In this document: positions 8,428 to 16,921 of the stretch, piece by piece
Layout: every line of letters begins with the position of its first letter
How positions within the stretch are numbered: the stretch's first letter is position 1
Source: SHVO01 sp050246995
GTDB lineage: Bacteria; Pseudomonadota; Alphaproteobacteria; Rhodospirillales; Rhodospirillaceae
Reading direction: 5' to 3'
NCBI GenBank assembly: GCA_050246995.1
Contig: JBFWVA010000007.1
Coordinates: forward strand, 186,001-250,000
Length of the DNA stretch: 64,000 nucleotides
Notes under the pieces: model-generated
Seen by the model: the letters and a program-made list of their open reading frames with translations, nothing else
Database searches by the model: none
What the model was told of the DNA's origin: nothing
Position numbers and translations under genes: made by a program

Positions 8428-8492
8428 TCGGATATCATGATTATCCGGTTTCCAGGTGGTAAGTCCGTTTCCTGGCCGTAACGGATATCCGA
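8428..8492. promoter_or_regulatory. Inverted repeat in the NMO / hxlR divergent spacer, likely operator
   Basis: TCGGATATC at 8428-8436 is mirrored by GATATCCGA at 8484-8492, about five helical turns apart. Between them lie the near-mirror elements GGTTTCCAGG and CGTTTCCTGG. HxlR-type dimers bind inverted repeats in such spacers, so this is the best candidate operator for both genes. Confidence 0.5.
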
Positions 8493-8513
8493 CGAACAAG
8501 GGCTCGACACCTC

Positions 8514-8870
8514 ATGGCGCTCAAGGTCCGCAAAAATAATTCACCCGCGCCGCAGTGCCCGATCGGCGAGTGCATGGCGTTTCTGCGCGGCGCGTGGACA
8601 CCCGCGATCATCTGGAACTTGAGCGGCGGCGCGCGCCGCTTCGGCGAACTGCGCAGCGACATCGGAAAAATTTCGGCGAAGGTGCTCACGCACCGGCTGC
8701 GCGAACTTGAGGACATGGGCGTGGTGCACCGTGACGTGAAGCCCACCTCGCCGCCGTCGGTTGAATATTCGCTTTCGGAGCTCGGCAACGAACTGATGCC
8801 CGCGATCGCGGCCATCGTCAGTGTCGGCCACCGCCTCAAAAAGCGCTCCTCCCGACGCCTCGCCGCCTAA
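8514..8870 (+). CDS. HxlR-family transcriptional regulator
   Basis: 118 aa single-domain winged helix. It has the HxlR pattern of an N-terminal cysteine (CPIGECMAFLRGAW) followed by RRFGELRSDIGKISAKVL and the recognition region THRLRELEDMGVV. The wing is PPSVEYSLSELG. HxlR proteins respond to aldehydes, quinones or oxidative stress, often through that cysteine. Divergent orientation to the nitronate monooxygenase operon and the intervening inverted repeat suggest local control of that operon. The basic tail (LKKRSSRRLAA) may help DNA binding. The start at 8514 fits the family N-terminus. Confidence 0.92.
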   Translation: MALKVRKNNSPAPQCPIGECMAFLRGAWTPAIIWNLSGGARRFGELRSDIGKISAKVLTHRLRELEDMGVVHRDVKPTSPPSVEYSLSELGNELMPAIAAIVSVGHRLKKRSSRRLAA

Positions 8871-9020
8871 CTGCGGCGCTAAATCACTGCAATCACAGCA
8901 AGAATCGGAAAGCTCGGTTTCCGTTTTACGAGGGCTTTTACGGCTGTTTTTTGACGGGGCTTGCCCCATGTCAAGCTAAGTCATTGAAATAAATATATAA
9001 ATATCCACCCTAATCCCGCC

Positions 9021-9632
9021 TTGAATTCCGATTACAGAAATATGACCTATAGGCCGGGGCTGATGGGGAGTAGCGGGAGTTTTATGCAGAACTTAGGTGC
9101 GTTATCCGGGCTGGATCGCGAACTCACGAAGATCGCGACACGGATCAAAAAGTTTGGTTCCTGGACGAGCAGTATCGGCGCGATCTGCGAATCTTCGCAG
9201 TTCCTCGCGCGGCGCATGCGCGATGCCATCGGCGACAAGTCGCTGCCGGTGCTGGAACTTGGCGCCGGGTTTGGATCCATTACGCAGCTGCTGCCGGAAT
9301 CGACCGTCAGCGTCGAACGCGACAAGACGCGTTTTGAACATCTGAAGAAGATGTTCCCCGAACGCACGATCCTCGACACCTGCGCGCTGCCGGCGCTTGC
9401 GCAGCTCTCCACGCCGACCGTCGTGGTGAGCAGCATCCCGAGCGTGAATAATTCCGAATTCGAATTCCTTCGTGAAGGCTTTGCGCAGGCCTACAGGGCC
9501 GGCATGATCGCCGAACTCGTCACCTACACGTATTTCCCGCAAGATCCGCTCGGCGCGATCTTCGCCAAGAGCGAAATGGCGGGTCTTGAGCTTCTGAACG
9601 TTCCGCCCGCGTTCGTCTGGAAATATTCATGA
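9021..9632 (+). CDS. SAM-dependent methyltransferase, PmtA-like phospholipid N-methyltransferase
   Basis: 203 aa from a TTG at 9021. An ATG at 9084 has a better ribosome site (GGGAG-TTTT) and would give 182 aa, so the start is uncertain. The Rossmann SAM motif is VLELGAGFGSIT. PmtA-type features are SIGAICESSQFLARRM, matching the usual GA-x-x-PSS-x-x-LA segment, then VVVSSIPSV, VTYTYFPQDPL and a C-terminal PPAFVWKYS. PmtA methylates phosphatidylethanolamine towards phosphatidylcholine at the inner membrane face. Its last 4 bases overlap the next gene (ATGA). The lipid substrate is inferred from family resemblance and from the two downstream genes. Confidence 0.75.
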   Translation: MNSDYRNMTYRPGLMGSSGSFMQNLGALSGLDRELTKIATRIKKFGSWTSSIGAICESSQFLARRMRDAIGDKSLPVLELGAGFGSITQLLPESTVSVERDKTRFEHLKKMFPERTILDTCALPALAQLSTPTVVVSSIPSVNNSEFEFLREGFAQAYRAGMIAELVTYTYFPQDPLGAIFAKSEMAGLELLNVPPAFVWKYS

Positions 9633-11173
9633 GCGAACGAGCGCCAAGCTCGGCTCTCCGCATTGATGTCCGACTGGCGCTCGCGTTCCTCTTCGTCGCC
9701 GCGGCTGGCATATATAGCGTTGTCTACGACGATCCTTATGTCGCCCTGCTGATCCTGCCGTTCTTCGCCCTGGGCGCGGCGCGCGGCAAACACCCGCTGA
9801 TTCTTACGACCCTATCGCTGCTGCCGGCAGCTGTGCTTCTGGCGGTGAGTGTCGGTAAGGCCTTCGTCACCAATATCCCGCTGGTCGCCTACGACCACTT
9901 CTTCCTGCGCGGCAATGTGCTGATGCTGGCTTACAACGACTGGCGCGTGGCCTCCGGCGTTGTGCTGACGCTGGCGGCGCTCTTCTTTTATGGGAAGTCT
10001 CTGCTGGGCGGCCGCGGATTTTTCACGCTGTTCGAAAAGGGCGGCGTCGCCACGCTGACGTTGGTTTCGGGTTTTTGCATTTATGCGATGCGCACCGAGC
10101 CGCAGATCGCCATCTGGGACCCGGCGTTGACCCTGCCGACCGTCAAGACCTTCGTGAAATCGACGCAAGCGCCGAGCCCGCAACTACATTTGATGGCGAA
10201 CGCCGATAGCACGCCGCCGCCGGGCGAACATCGCGGGCTGACGGCGCCTGCGGAACGACCCGACATTTTCTTCCTGCTTCAGGAATCGACGTTCCTGCCG
10301 GAAGTGCTGCAGCCGGACCACAAATCCAAGCATATGTTCGCCGGCCCGGCCGCGCAGCGCGGCCCCTTGAAGGTGCATACGTACGGCGGCGGCACCTGGC
10401 GCACGGAATTCTCGCTCACTACCCAGATGCGTCCGCAAGAGTTTGGCGGCGACGGCCTGTATGTGTTCCACCAGCTTGAGGGCCGCGTGCACCGCTCGAT
10501 CTTCACCGAGCTGAAGAAACTCGGCTACCGCACCGTCGTGTTCTATCCAGTGCCGGGATTCTTCATCAACGCCGCACCTTTCTACGCATCGATCGGCGTC
10601 GATGAGTTCTACGACGCACAGTCGCTGGGTATTGCCACGGGTTGGGATTGGAAGATCCCGGACGAGGCTTTCTACAAGGCGATGCTGAAGAAGCTGGAAG
10701 GCTCGGACAAACCGGTGGTCGCCTTCATGCTGACCATCAGCCAGCACGGTCCGCACGCGACGCAGGATCCGATGGCCGATTACATTCAGCGATTCGACAC
10801 TGCCGACAAAGCCTATGGCGACTTCTTGGACGCGCTGAAGGCGCGTGGCCGCCGCGCCGGCGTCGTGACATTCGGCGACCATCAGCCGGAATTCACGCTT
10901 CGCTTCATCAGCAGCGAGAAGGCCCGTCACCTGACGACCTATGACGTGCGCTGCGTGAATTTCGCTTGCGACACCGACAGCGACAATCCCGTTCCCAAGC
11001 CCCTTGATATCGTGATGCTCGCGCCCGCGGCGCTGGAGCGTTTTGGATTTGGACTGGATGACCTATCGCTCGCCCAGCGCAAAGCCTTCCACAACTGCGA
11101 AGGCGATACTGACGCCTGCGTCCAGGATGAACGTCTTGAGTTCAACACCGCCTTCTCTCACTATTTCGAATAG
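9629..11173 (+). CDS. Membrane-anchored LTA-synthase/sulfatase-fold phospho-headgroup transferase
   Basis: 514 aa. Four or five hydrophobic segments lie between residues about 12 and 155. A linker leads to an extracytoplasmic alkaline-phosphatase-fold domain from about 205. Signature pieces are FFLLQESTF (metal Glu), GGGTWRTEFSLTT (expected nucleophile Thr), LTISQHGPH and FGDHQPEF (metal Asp/His). This pattern fits LtaS/OpgB-like phosphoglycerol transferases more than true sulfatases, which need a Cys/Ser-x-Pro-x-Arg motif not seen here. Such enzymes move a lipid phospho-headgroup to a glycan or lipid and release diacylglycerol. Translationally coupled to the methyltransferase upstream and 2 bp from the kinase gene downstream. 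Confidence 0.82.
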   Translation: MSERAPSSALRIDVRLALAFLFVAAAGIYSVVYDDPYVALLILPFFALGAARGKHPLILTTLSLLPAAVLLAVSVGKAFVTNIPLVAYDHFFLRGNVLMLAYNDWRVASGVVLTLAALFFYGKSLLGGRGFFTLFEKGGVATLTLVSGFCIYAMRTEPQIAIWDPALTLPTVKTFVKSTQAPSPQLHLMANADSTPPPGEHRGLTAPAERPDIFFLLQESTFLPEVLQPDHKSKHMFAGPAAQRGPLKVHTYGGGTWRTEFSLTTQMRPQEFGGDGLYVFHQLEGRVHRSIFTELKKLGYRTVVFYPVPGFFINAAPFYASIGVDEFYDAQSLGIATGWDWKIPDEAFYKAMLKKLEGSDKPVVAFMLTISQHGPHATQDPMADYIQRFDTADKAYGDFLDALKARGRRAGVVTFGDHQPEFTLRFISSEKARHLTTYDVRCVNFACDTDSDNPVPKPLDIVMLAPAALERFGFGLDDLSLAQRKAFHNCEGDTDACVQDERLEFNTAFSHYFE

Positions 11174-11175
11174 CC

Positions 11176-12051
11176 ATGAACGCGCGGCGGATCCTCGTCA
11201 TCTTCAATCCGACCGCGGGCAGTGCCCGACGGCCGCGGTTTGAAAATGTTGTCGCGCAGCTCAAAGCCGCGGCGTGCCAGGTCGATGTGATTGAAACGAC
11301 CGGACCGGGCCATGCCGAGACGCTGGCGCGCAACGTTTCCCCGTCGTCCTACGATGTCGTGGCGGCCTGCGGCGGCGACGGGACGGTGAACGAGGTCATC
11401 AACGGTCTCGAAGGTAAGGACGTCGCGCTCGGGATCATCCCGCTCGGCACCGCGAACGTACTCGCCGAGGAAATTGGACTTATGCGCACGCCGGAGAAAA
11501 TCGCCGCGGCCCTATCGAACGGCCCCATACGCACCGTGCACGTCGGCCGCGCCAATGGCCGCCGCTTCACCATGATGGCCGGCGTCGGTTTCGACGCCGT
11601 TGTCGTGAGCCGCGTTTCGCTGAAACTGAAAAAACTGCTGGGCCCGCTCGCCTATGTTTGGGAATCGATGCGCCAGGCTGTGCAATACGGCTTCCAGGCC
11701 CATGAAGTCACGATCGACGGCGTCGCCTACCGGCCGGTTTCGATGGTGGCCTGCAAGGGACGTCGTTACGGCGGGCCTTTCATCGCCGCGCCCGACGCCT
11801 CGCTGGGCGAGGACAAATTCTATGTCGTGCTGATGAACGGCCGCGGCTGGTTCAGCGTCATCCGCTACGCCCTCGCCTTAGCTTTTGGAAAGATAACCGC
11901 CTGGCAAGACGTACAGCTTGTCGCGGGCCGCGAAGTGATCGTGCGCGGCAGCGCCGGCCACCCGGTGCAAGCCGACGGTGACATTGTCGCGACATTGCCG
12001 CTGCGCATTGCTTTGGATCCGCACCCCGTGCGGCTCGTGTATCCGGCCTAA
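11176..12051 (+). CDS. Diacylglycerol/lipid kinase (DagK/YegS-like)
   Basis: 291 aa, the normal size. The catalytic DAGK domain has IFNPTAGSARR at the N-terminus, the nucleotide-binding GGDGTVNEVINGL (about residue 66) and PLGTANVLAEE. A C-terminal beta-rich domain ends near PVQADGDIVATLPL, the usual Asp-Gly segment. It phosphorylates a lipid hydroxyl, typically diacylglycerol to phosphatidate, on the cytoplasmic side. It begins 2 bp after the transferase stop. That transferase would produce diacylglycerol, so recycling to phosphatidate is a coherent role for the operon. Exact substrate (diacylglycerol, ceramide or other) cannot be read from sequence. Confidence 0.9.
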   Translation: MNARRILVIFNPTAGSARRPRFENVVAQLKAAACQVDVIETTGPGHAETLARNVSPSSYDVVAACGGDGTVNEVINGLEGKDVALGIIPLGTANVLAEEIGLMRTPEKIAAALSNGPIRTVHVGRANGRRFTMMAGVGFDAVVVSRVSLKLKKLLGPLAYVWESMRQAVQYGFQAHEVTIDGVAYRPVSMVACKGRRYGGPFIAAPDASLGEDKFYVVLMNGRGWFSVIRYALALAFGKITAWQDVQLVAGREVIVRGSAGHPVQADGDIVATLPLRIALDPHPVRLVYPA

Positions 12052-12195
12052 GTCCATTACCGAATTCAGATTTGGGCCGGACGGCGCCTTCCGATACCTT
12101 TCGTTACAATTCGCGCGTTTTGCACGGGCTTTTTTAGCTTGCGTGAAAAAGTGAGCCGTCGTTGACTGCGCCCAATTCTGGGGAAGGAGTCAATC

Positions 12196-14346
12196 TTGCG
12201 AAGCGTTGTGTGCGGCCGCGTGGCACTTAGCCTGGCCGCTTTTTTTATGGCCGTGGAAGTTCACGCACAGGATACCGCGGGTTCGACACAGATTTACGAC
12301 CGCGCCTATTTTGAGCGCTACGACACAGTGACCGCCGAGGACATGGTGCGCCGTGTACCGGGCACCTCGTCCATCCTCGACGGCCTCAATGCCAACAACA
12401 ATCAGCAGCAACGCGGTTTCGGCTCGTCGGGCGACCAAATTCTGCTTAACGGCAAACGCTTCGCCGGCAAGAACCAGATTCTCGCCGCGCTGAAGCGCAT
12501 CCAAAGCGCGAACGTGCTTCGGATCGAGCTCATCCGCGGCAACAACGCCGACGCCAACGTTCAGAGCGAAGGCCTGATGATCAATGTCGTTTTGGAGGAG
12601 GGCGTAAGCACGGGCTCCGGCTCATGGCAGGCCGCCTTCCGGTTCAATGACGACGACGTCTATGACGGAGATGGATTGATCTCCTACAGCGACAGCGTCG
12701 GGTCGCTGGACTACATCGTGAGCGTGCGCCGTGATTCTTGGAACCGCGGCTATCCCTATTGGCGCGAACTCACCAAGACCGAACGCTATTTTTATCCAAA
12801 CGGCGTGATCCGCGAACTGCGCGACGACCGCGCGCGCTATATCCAAAATCAATACACGCTGACAGCCGATCTTACTTATAACTTCGAGAATGGTGATGTC
12901 CTGCGCATGAACGGCTCTATGGAACCGCGCGAGGCAAACAGCGACAGTGACATCTCCATCACGCGCTACGACACGGCCGGCGCGCCGGTACTGAATGCGA
13001 CCGAGATCAAACGCGGCCATCAGGGCTGGCAGAATCAGTGGGAAGTCGGCGGCGACTACGAGGCCCTATTCGGCGCAGCACGGCTTAACGTGCTGTTCAT
13101 CCACTCCTACGAGCGGGACCCCAACGACGAGTACCGCAACTTTATCAATGGGAATGTCGTCACCGAACTGAACCGAAACATCCGCGTTCCCACGAATATC
13201 GAATCCATCGTTCGCCCCACCATTGCCTTCCCGCTTGCCGCCGGGCAGACCCTGGAGCTGGGCGGTGAAGTCGCGCGCAACGTCCTGCGCCAACAACTAA
13301 GGCCGTTCTTCGACCGCAACGGGGATCGCAAGGTCGAGGAGATCGCGATTCCGACCGGCAACGCGCGCGTACAGGAAATCCGCGGCGAAGCCTTCGCCAA
13401 CCACACCTGGCAGATGACGCCGAACCTCTCGCTGAATAGTTCGGTCATCGTGGAGATATCGCGCATCTCCAACAACTTCGCGGGCAGCGCTAAGCACACT
13501 TATGTCTATCCCAAGCCTCGGGCGGACTTGCGTTACGACCTAACGAAGTCCGATCAGCTCCGCTTCAAGATCGACCGCAAGGTAGGGCAGCTCGACTTCG
13601 GCTTGTTCGTGCCGCAGTTCGACCTCGTGGATAACGAGATCGACGAAGGCAATCCGGCAATCCGGCCCGAGCGCCAGTGGGAGTTCGAAACGGGCTACCA
13701 GCGAAGACTGCCGAACGACCAAGGTTTGATCGAAGCGCGCGCCTTCTACAACCGGATCGAAGATCACATCGGCTATATCCTGTTCCGCGTGGAGCCGGAC
13801 GGTACGCGCGTATCGGCCCAGGGCAATATCGGCAAAGCCAAACATTACGGCGCAGAAGTCAAAGCCAGCGTCCGCATGACGGCGCTGGGCTTGCCGGACG
13901 TCACGATCGATGGGCGGTACTTGCGGCAGAGGGCGGAGGGGACCGATGCCTTCCTTGGCGGTACGCAACGTGTGGGCGAAAGCCAGGCCGCCGACAATAT
14001 CTGGGATCACGAGCTTCAGGTGGGCTTCCGTCACGACGTGACCGCGTGGGGCTTCAACTACGGCGTCAACTACCGGGAATTTGGCGGGGAGCGTCTATTC
14101 AGCGACATCCGCGTCTATAGATGGTCAAGCGCGGGCCCGCGTCTGGACGCCTTCGCGGAAAAGACCCTGACGCGCAGCTTGACCCTGCGTGTGGAGGGTT
14201 ACGGTCTGATGCCGCAACGGACGCGCGAATTCCAACGCCGTGTCGTTTACGCGAACGACGTGATCGCGGGCACAATCTCACGCACCGAGAATTATGTAAC
14301 CGAGTGGGACCGCATGTTCATGATCAGCCTGCGGGGCACGTTCTAA
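12196..14346 (+). CDS. TonB-dependent outer-membrane receptor
   Basis: 716 aa. The start is TTG at 12196, preceded by GGAAGGAG with six bases spacing; no better start fits. The signal peptide ends about VEVHA-QD. The plug (about 30-140) includes AEDMVRRVPG, QQQRGFGSSGDQILLNGKR and VLRIELIRG. The C-terminal 22-stranded barrel ends in Phe (MISLRGTF). It imports a scarce ligand with TonB energy. It is unlike the paralogs at 25-53 kb. A 2OG-Fe oxygenase gene converges on it, a pairing also seen at siderophore receptors (PiuA/PiuC type), but here the two are not co-transcribed. Ligand unknown. Confidence 0.9.
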   Translation: MRSVVCGRVALSLAAFFMAVEVHAQDTAGSTQIYDRAYFERYDTVTAEDMVRRVPGTSSILDGLNANNNQQQRGFGSSGDQILLNGKRFAGKNQILAALKRIQSANVLRIELIRGNNADANVQSEGLMINVVLEEGVSTGSGSWQAAFRFNDDDVYDGDGLISYSDSVGSLDYIVSVRRDSWNRGYPYWRELTKTERYFYPNGVIRELRDDRARYIQNQYTLTADLTYNFENGDVLRMNGSMEPREANSDSDISITRYDTAGAPVLNATEIKRGHQGWQNQWEVGGDYEALFGAARLNVLFIHSYERDPNDEYRNFINGNVVTELNRNIRVPTNIESIVRPTIAFPLAAGQTLELGGEVARNVLRQQLRPFFDRNGDRKVEEIAIPTGNARVQEIRGEAFANHTWQMTPNLSLNSSVIVEISRISNNFAGSAKHTYVYPKPRADLRYDLTKSDQLRFKIDRKVGQLDFGLFVPQFDLVDNEIDEGNPAIRPERQWEFETGYQRRLPNDQGLIEARAFYNRIEDHIGYILFRVEPDGTRVSAQGNIGKAKHYGAEVKASVRMTALGLPDVTIDGRYLRQRAEGTDAFLGGTQRVGESQAADNIWDHELQVGFRHDVTAWGFNYGVNYREFGGERLFSDIRVYRWSSAGPRLDAFAEKTLTRSLTLRVEGYGLMPQRTREFQRRVVYANDVIAGTISRTENYVTEWDRMFMISLRGTF

Positions 14347-14470
14347 GCTTTCAAGGCGCGTGCCCTTATCGGAAAACCGGTATCCACTTTTCCGGGGCAC
14401 GCTCTAAGCTTTTAAGGCGCGTGCCCTTATCGGAAAACCGGTATCCACTTTTCCGGGGCACGCTCTAAGC
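14333..14470. repeat. 61-bp tandem repeat (2.26 copies) between convergent genes
   Basis: GGGGCACG begins at 14333, 14394 and 14455, exactly 61 bp apart. Units 1 and 2 differ at two bases and the third stops after 16 bases. Each unit holds two inverted repeats: GGGCACGC against GCGTGCCC, and GGAAAA against TTTTCC. The element resembles extragenic palindromic repeats of alphaproteobacteria. Copy 1 contains the TBDR stop (TAA 14344-14346) and copy 3 the oxygenase stop (CTA 14465-14467). It may end both transcripts. Confidence 0.9.
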
Positions 14471-15268
14471 AACCAGCCAGCCATTCAATGTCAGCCGTTG
14501 GTCCTCGAGGGCCGACGACGGGCATTGGATGGGCGCGACTTCGTGCTGGATGTAACTCGGGAACACCATGAGCCCGTTCCCGGGCGGATCTATATCGGCC
14601 ACCAGATCGCCGAAAGAATGCGTGCCTTCATGGATGACGGTCTTGTAGAGCTTCAGGTGCCCGCCCGTGAACCGCTTCGGCTCACGGTGGAAATAATAGA
14701 CATAGCTGACAGTGCGGTGCGCGATGTCCGGCAAGCCATTATCCGTGTGCGTGTTGAAGTAGTCGCCATCGCCATGGGCCGACAGCTGCAATTCCATTGA
14801 ACGGAAGTTCATCGGCGGCATCCGGAGCGCGGTGAAAATGCGCGGCATCGCCTTGAACAGCGCCTGGCCGATCATCGGCGCGACATCGGCGACATTGTCC
14901 AGGATCCGCGAGCGGCGGAGCTCGTAATCCGGCTTGAACTCACCCTGGTTTGTGGCAAGCGAAACAGTCGAATCGCGGAACTCGGCTTCGTGCGCCAAAG
15001 CATGGGCCATCGCCCGTTCGGCCTCGGCCGGTGAAAGGAAGTTCTCGATCAGGCAATAGGGCGGATCCATCTCGATCCCAACGATCTCACGGGCATGCAG
15101 ATCGACCGGCCGCCCCTCGAGATCCTTAAATGAGAGCCGCAGATCCGGGGCATCGGCCGGCGTATTGACGCACACGCCGACCGCGCGCGCCGTCACCTCA
15201 TCGCCTGGCATTTGACAAATAACGCTACCGCCGCCCCGAAGCCGCAAAGTCGCTAACTGCACTCGCAT
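14465..15268 (-). CDS. 2-oxoglutarate/Fe(II)-dependent oxygenase, prolyl-4-hydroxylase type
   Basis: 267 aa. The C-terminal double-stranded beta-helix (about 75-267) contains the iron-binding His and Asp of HTDNG, the distal His in IQHEVAPI, and the 2-oxoglutarate-binding Arg in DQRLTLNGWL. YYFHREPKRFTGGHLKLY is typical of the P4Hc/PKHD group. It uses O2 and 2-oxoglutarate to hydroxylate a protein side chain or small molecule. The N-terminal 70 residues match no domain I recognise. The TAG stop lies in the third copy of the adjacent 61-bp repeat. Possible roles are siderophore-related (PiuC-like) or peptidyl hydroxylation. Confidence 0.87.
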   Translation of the reverse strand: MRVQLATLRLRGGGSVICQMPGDEVTARAVGVCVNTPADAPDLRLSFKDLEGRPVDLHAREIVGIEMDPPYCLIENFLSPAEAERAMAHALAHEAEFRDSTVSLATNQGEFKPDYELRRSRILDNVADVAPMIGQALFKAMPRIFTALRMPPMNFRSMELQLSAHGDGDYFNTHTDNGLPDIAHRTVSYVYYFHREPKRFTGGHLKLYKTVIHEGTHSFGDLVADIDPPGNGLMVFPSYIQHEVAPIQCPSSALEDQRLTLNGWLVA

Positions 15269-15330
15269 TCTCCCGCTTGCCCGGCCATGGCGCCGGATCC
15301 GGCTTTTTTAGCCGGTCACCGGGAGGGCCG

Positions 15331-16860
15331 CTAGACGTCGCGGATATCGATGGTGACGTCAGTGGAGACGGTGGCGTTTGGATCGTGCGGGTTGGTCACG
15401 ACGCGATAGTCGGAACGCCAGGTTTTGCCGGACACGTCGAATCGCACATAACCACGTTGGGCGCCGTTCAGGTGATCGACATGGCCGTTGAAATCCCGCG
15501 CCGCCCGCATGGCCTCATACCAGGGGCAATGCGAGGCAATCGACGTGCCGCAGAAATTGTGCCCGACGCGCGGCGATTTTGGATCCCACGGGTCCTTGTG
15601 AATACGCATGGCGGCGGCGCTGTGCCAGTCGCCGCTGAGGACGACGGGGTTGCTCACCCCGGCCATGACGTCGATCAGCCGCTGCCGTTGCGCCGGATAA
15701 CCGTCCCATTGATCCATGTTCACGTAAGGCACATCGCCCGGTGCATTGTAGCGAAACGGCGCGAACCACGTTTGCGAGGCGATGACGTTGAACGGCGCCT
15801 GCGAGCGGCGAAGCGCGTCGATCAGCCATCGCTCCTGCGCGGCACCGGTCATGGTGAGCGTGGGATCGGTGAGCGCCTCGCAGCTCCGCTCGCCCGGATC
15901 GCGCGGACCGCACACTTGGTCGGAGCGGTACTGGCGTGTGTCAAGCATGTGCACCTGCGCTGGCCCAAATCGATATGCGCCGTAGAGCTGGAGATGGGAA
16001 TCCACGCCGCTCACCGTCGGCGGCTCTTCCAAGGGCATATGCTCATAGTAGGCCTGGAGCGCGGCGAGCTTGCGTACCTTGAATTCCAGCGGCGTTTGCG
16101 CCCACGGATCCTGGGGGATATCGCCAGCCCAGTTGTTGTCGATCTCATGGTCGTCGACAGAAACAATCCAGGGCGCCGCAGCATGGGCCGCTTGCAGAGC
16201 CGCCTCGCTTTTATAAAGCGCATAGCGGTTCCGGTAGTCCCATAAGGTCACGGTCTCGGGGCCATTGTGGGAGCGTATGTTCTCCCATGTGACGTCGAAG
16301 CCGCCGACACTGGCTTTGCGCGGCCCCGGCGCGGTGGCCGCCCCTTCGTAGATGTAGTCGCCGATATGGATAACGCAGTCGGGCGACCAGGCGGCGATGT
16401 CGGCGTAGGCGGTGAAGAGACCGGCTTCATAGGCTTGGCAGCTGGCCAGCGCGAGCTTTGCGCCAGCCGCGGCCGGATTGGCCGTGCGCGTGCGTCCGAT
16501 GGGACTTTCATCCTTGCCGTAGGTGAACTGGTACCAATAGTCATGCCCCGGCTCCAAGCCACGCAGGACGACATGGACAGCATGCGCCTTGGCCTCCGAG
16601 GTTTCGACGATGCCCTCGCGCACGGTCTTGCGCATGGCCTGATCGGCACAAAGGCGATAGCGCACATTGGCTTTCCCCGGCGCCATGCCACCGCCACGCA
16701 ACGGGTCCGGCGCAAGGCGTGTCCACAGCACAATTCCATCCGCCCGCGGGCTGCCGGACGCGACACCAAGGGTAAAATGATACTTATCGGATTGGGCGAA
16801 GGCTTTGGGGATCGACAGCGTCAGACCGCCGGCGGCCATGAAGAAACGGCGTGAGATCAT
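15331..16860 (-). CDS. phoD: PhoD-type alkaline phosphatase/phosphodiesterase, Tat-exported
   Basis: 509 aa. The N-terminus MISRRFFMAAGG is a twin-arginine signal, with cleavage likely after AFA-QS. A PhoD N-terminal beta domain (about 25-125) precedes the metallophosphatase domain. Metal/active-site motifs are GDYIYEG, SVDDHEIDNNW and LSGDWHSAA. PhoD enzymes need Ca and Fe and release phosphate from mono- and diesters in the periplasm. The gene follows the coiled-coil TBDR at 61 bp on the same strand. With Pho-box-like repeats upstream of that receptor and a phospholipase C divergent from it, phosphate scavenging is the natural reading. Confidence 0.92.
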   Translation of the reverse strand: MISRRFFMAAGGLTLSIPKAFAQSDKYHFTLGVASGSPRADGIVLWTRLAPDPLRGGGMAPGKANVRYRLCADQAMRKTVREGIVETSEAKAHAVHVVLRGLEPGHDYWYQFTYGKDESPIGRTRTANPAAAGAKLALASCQAYEAGLFTAYADIAAWSPDCVIHIGDYIYEGAATAPGPRKASVGGFDVTWENIRSHNGPETVTLWDYRNRYALYKSEAALQAAHAAAPWIVSVDDHEIDNNWAGDIPQDPWAQTPLEFKVRKLAALQAYYEHMPLEEPPTVSGVDSHLQLYGAYRFGPAQVHMLDTRQYRSDQVCGPRDPGERSCEALTDPTLTMTGAAQERWLIDALRRSQAPFNVIASQTWFAPFRYNAPGDVPYVNMDQWDGYPAQRQRLIDVMAGVSNPVVLSGDWHSAAAMRIHKDPWDPKSPRVGHNFCGTSIASHCPWYEAMRAARDFNGHVDHLNGAQRGYVRFDVSGKTWRSDYRVVTNPHDPNATVSTDVTIDIRDV

Positions 16861-16884
16861 CGATATCCCTCCCCTGAACTTCTA

Positions 16885-16909
16885 GGGCGGATCCTAGAAG
16901 GATCCGCCC
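16885..16909. terminator. Hairpin between the TBDR stop and phoD start
   Basis: Perfect 10-bp inverted repeat, GGGCGGATCC at 16885-16894 and GGATCCGCCC at 16900-16909, loop of five. On the minus strand, the direction of both genes, no T-tract follows. It is more likely a partial terminator or mRNA-stability hairpin than a full stop. Confidence 0.6.
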
Positions 16910-16921
16910 CATTTTCGAAGT

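Noticed and set aside
9102..12051. True arylsulfatase identity for the 514-aa membrane protein
   Set aside because: The formylglycine motif (Cys/Ser-x-Pro-x-Arg) is missing; the GGGTWRTEF Thr site fits LtaS/OpgB-like transferases better.
12196..15268. PiuA/PiuC-style co-operon of TBDR and 2OG oxygenase
   Set aside because: The two genes converge across a repeat and cannot share a transcript, so a functional link is not supported by layout.
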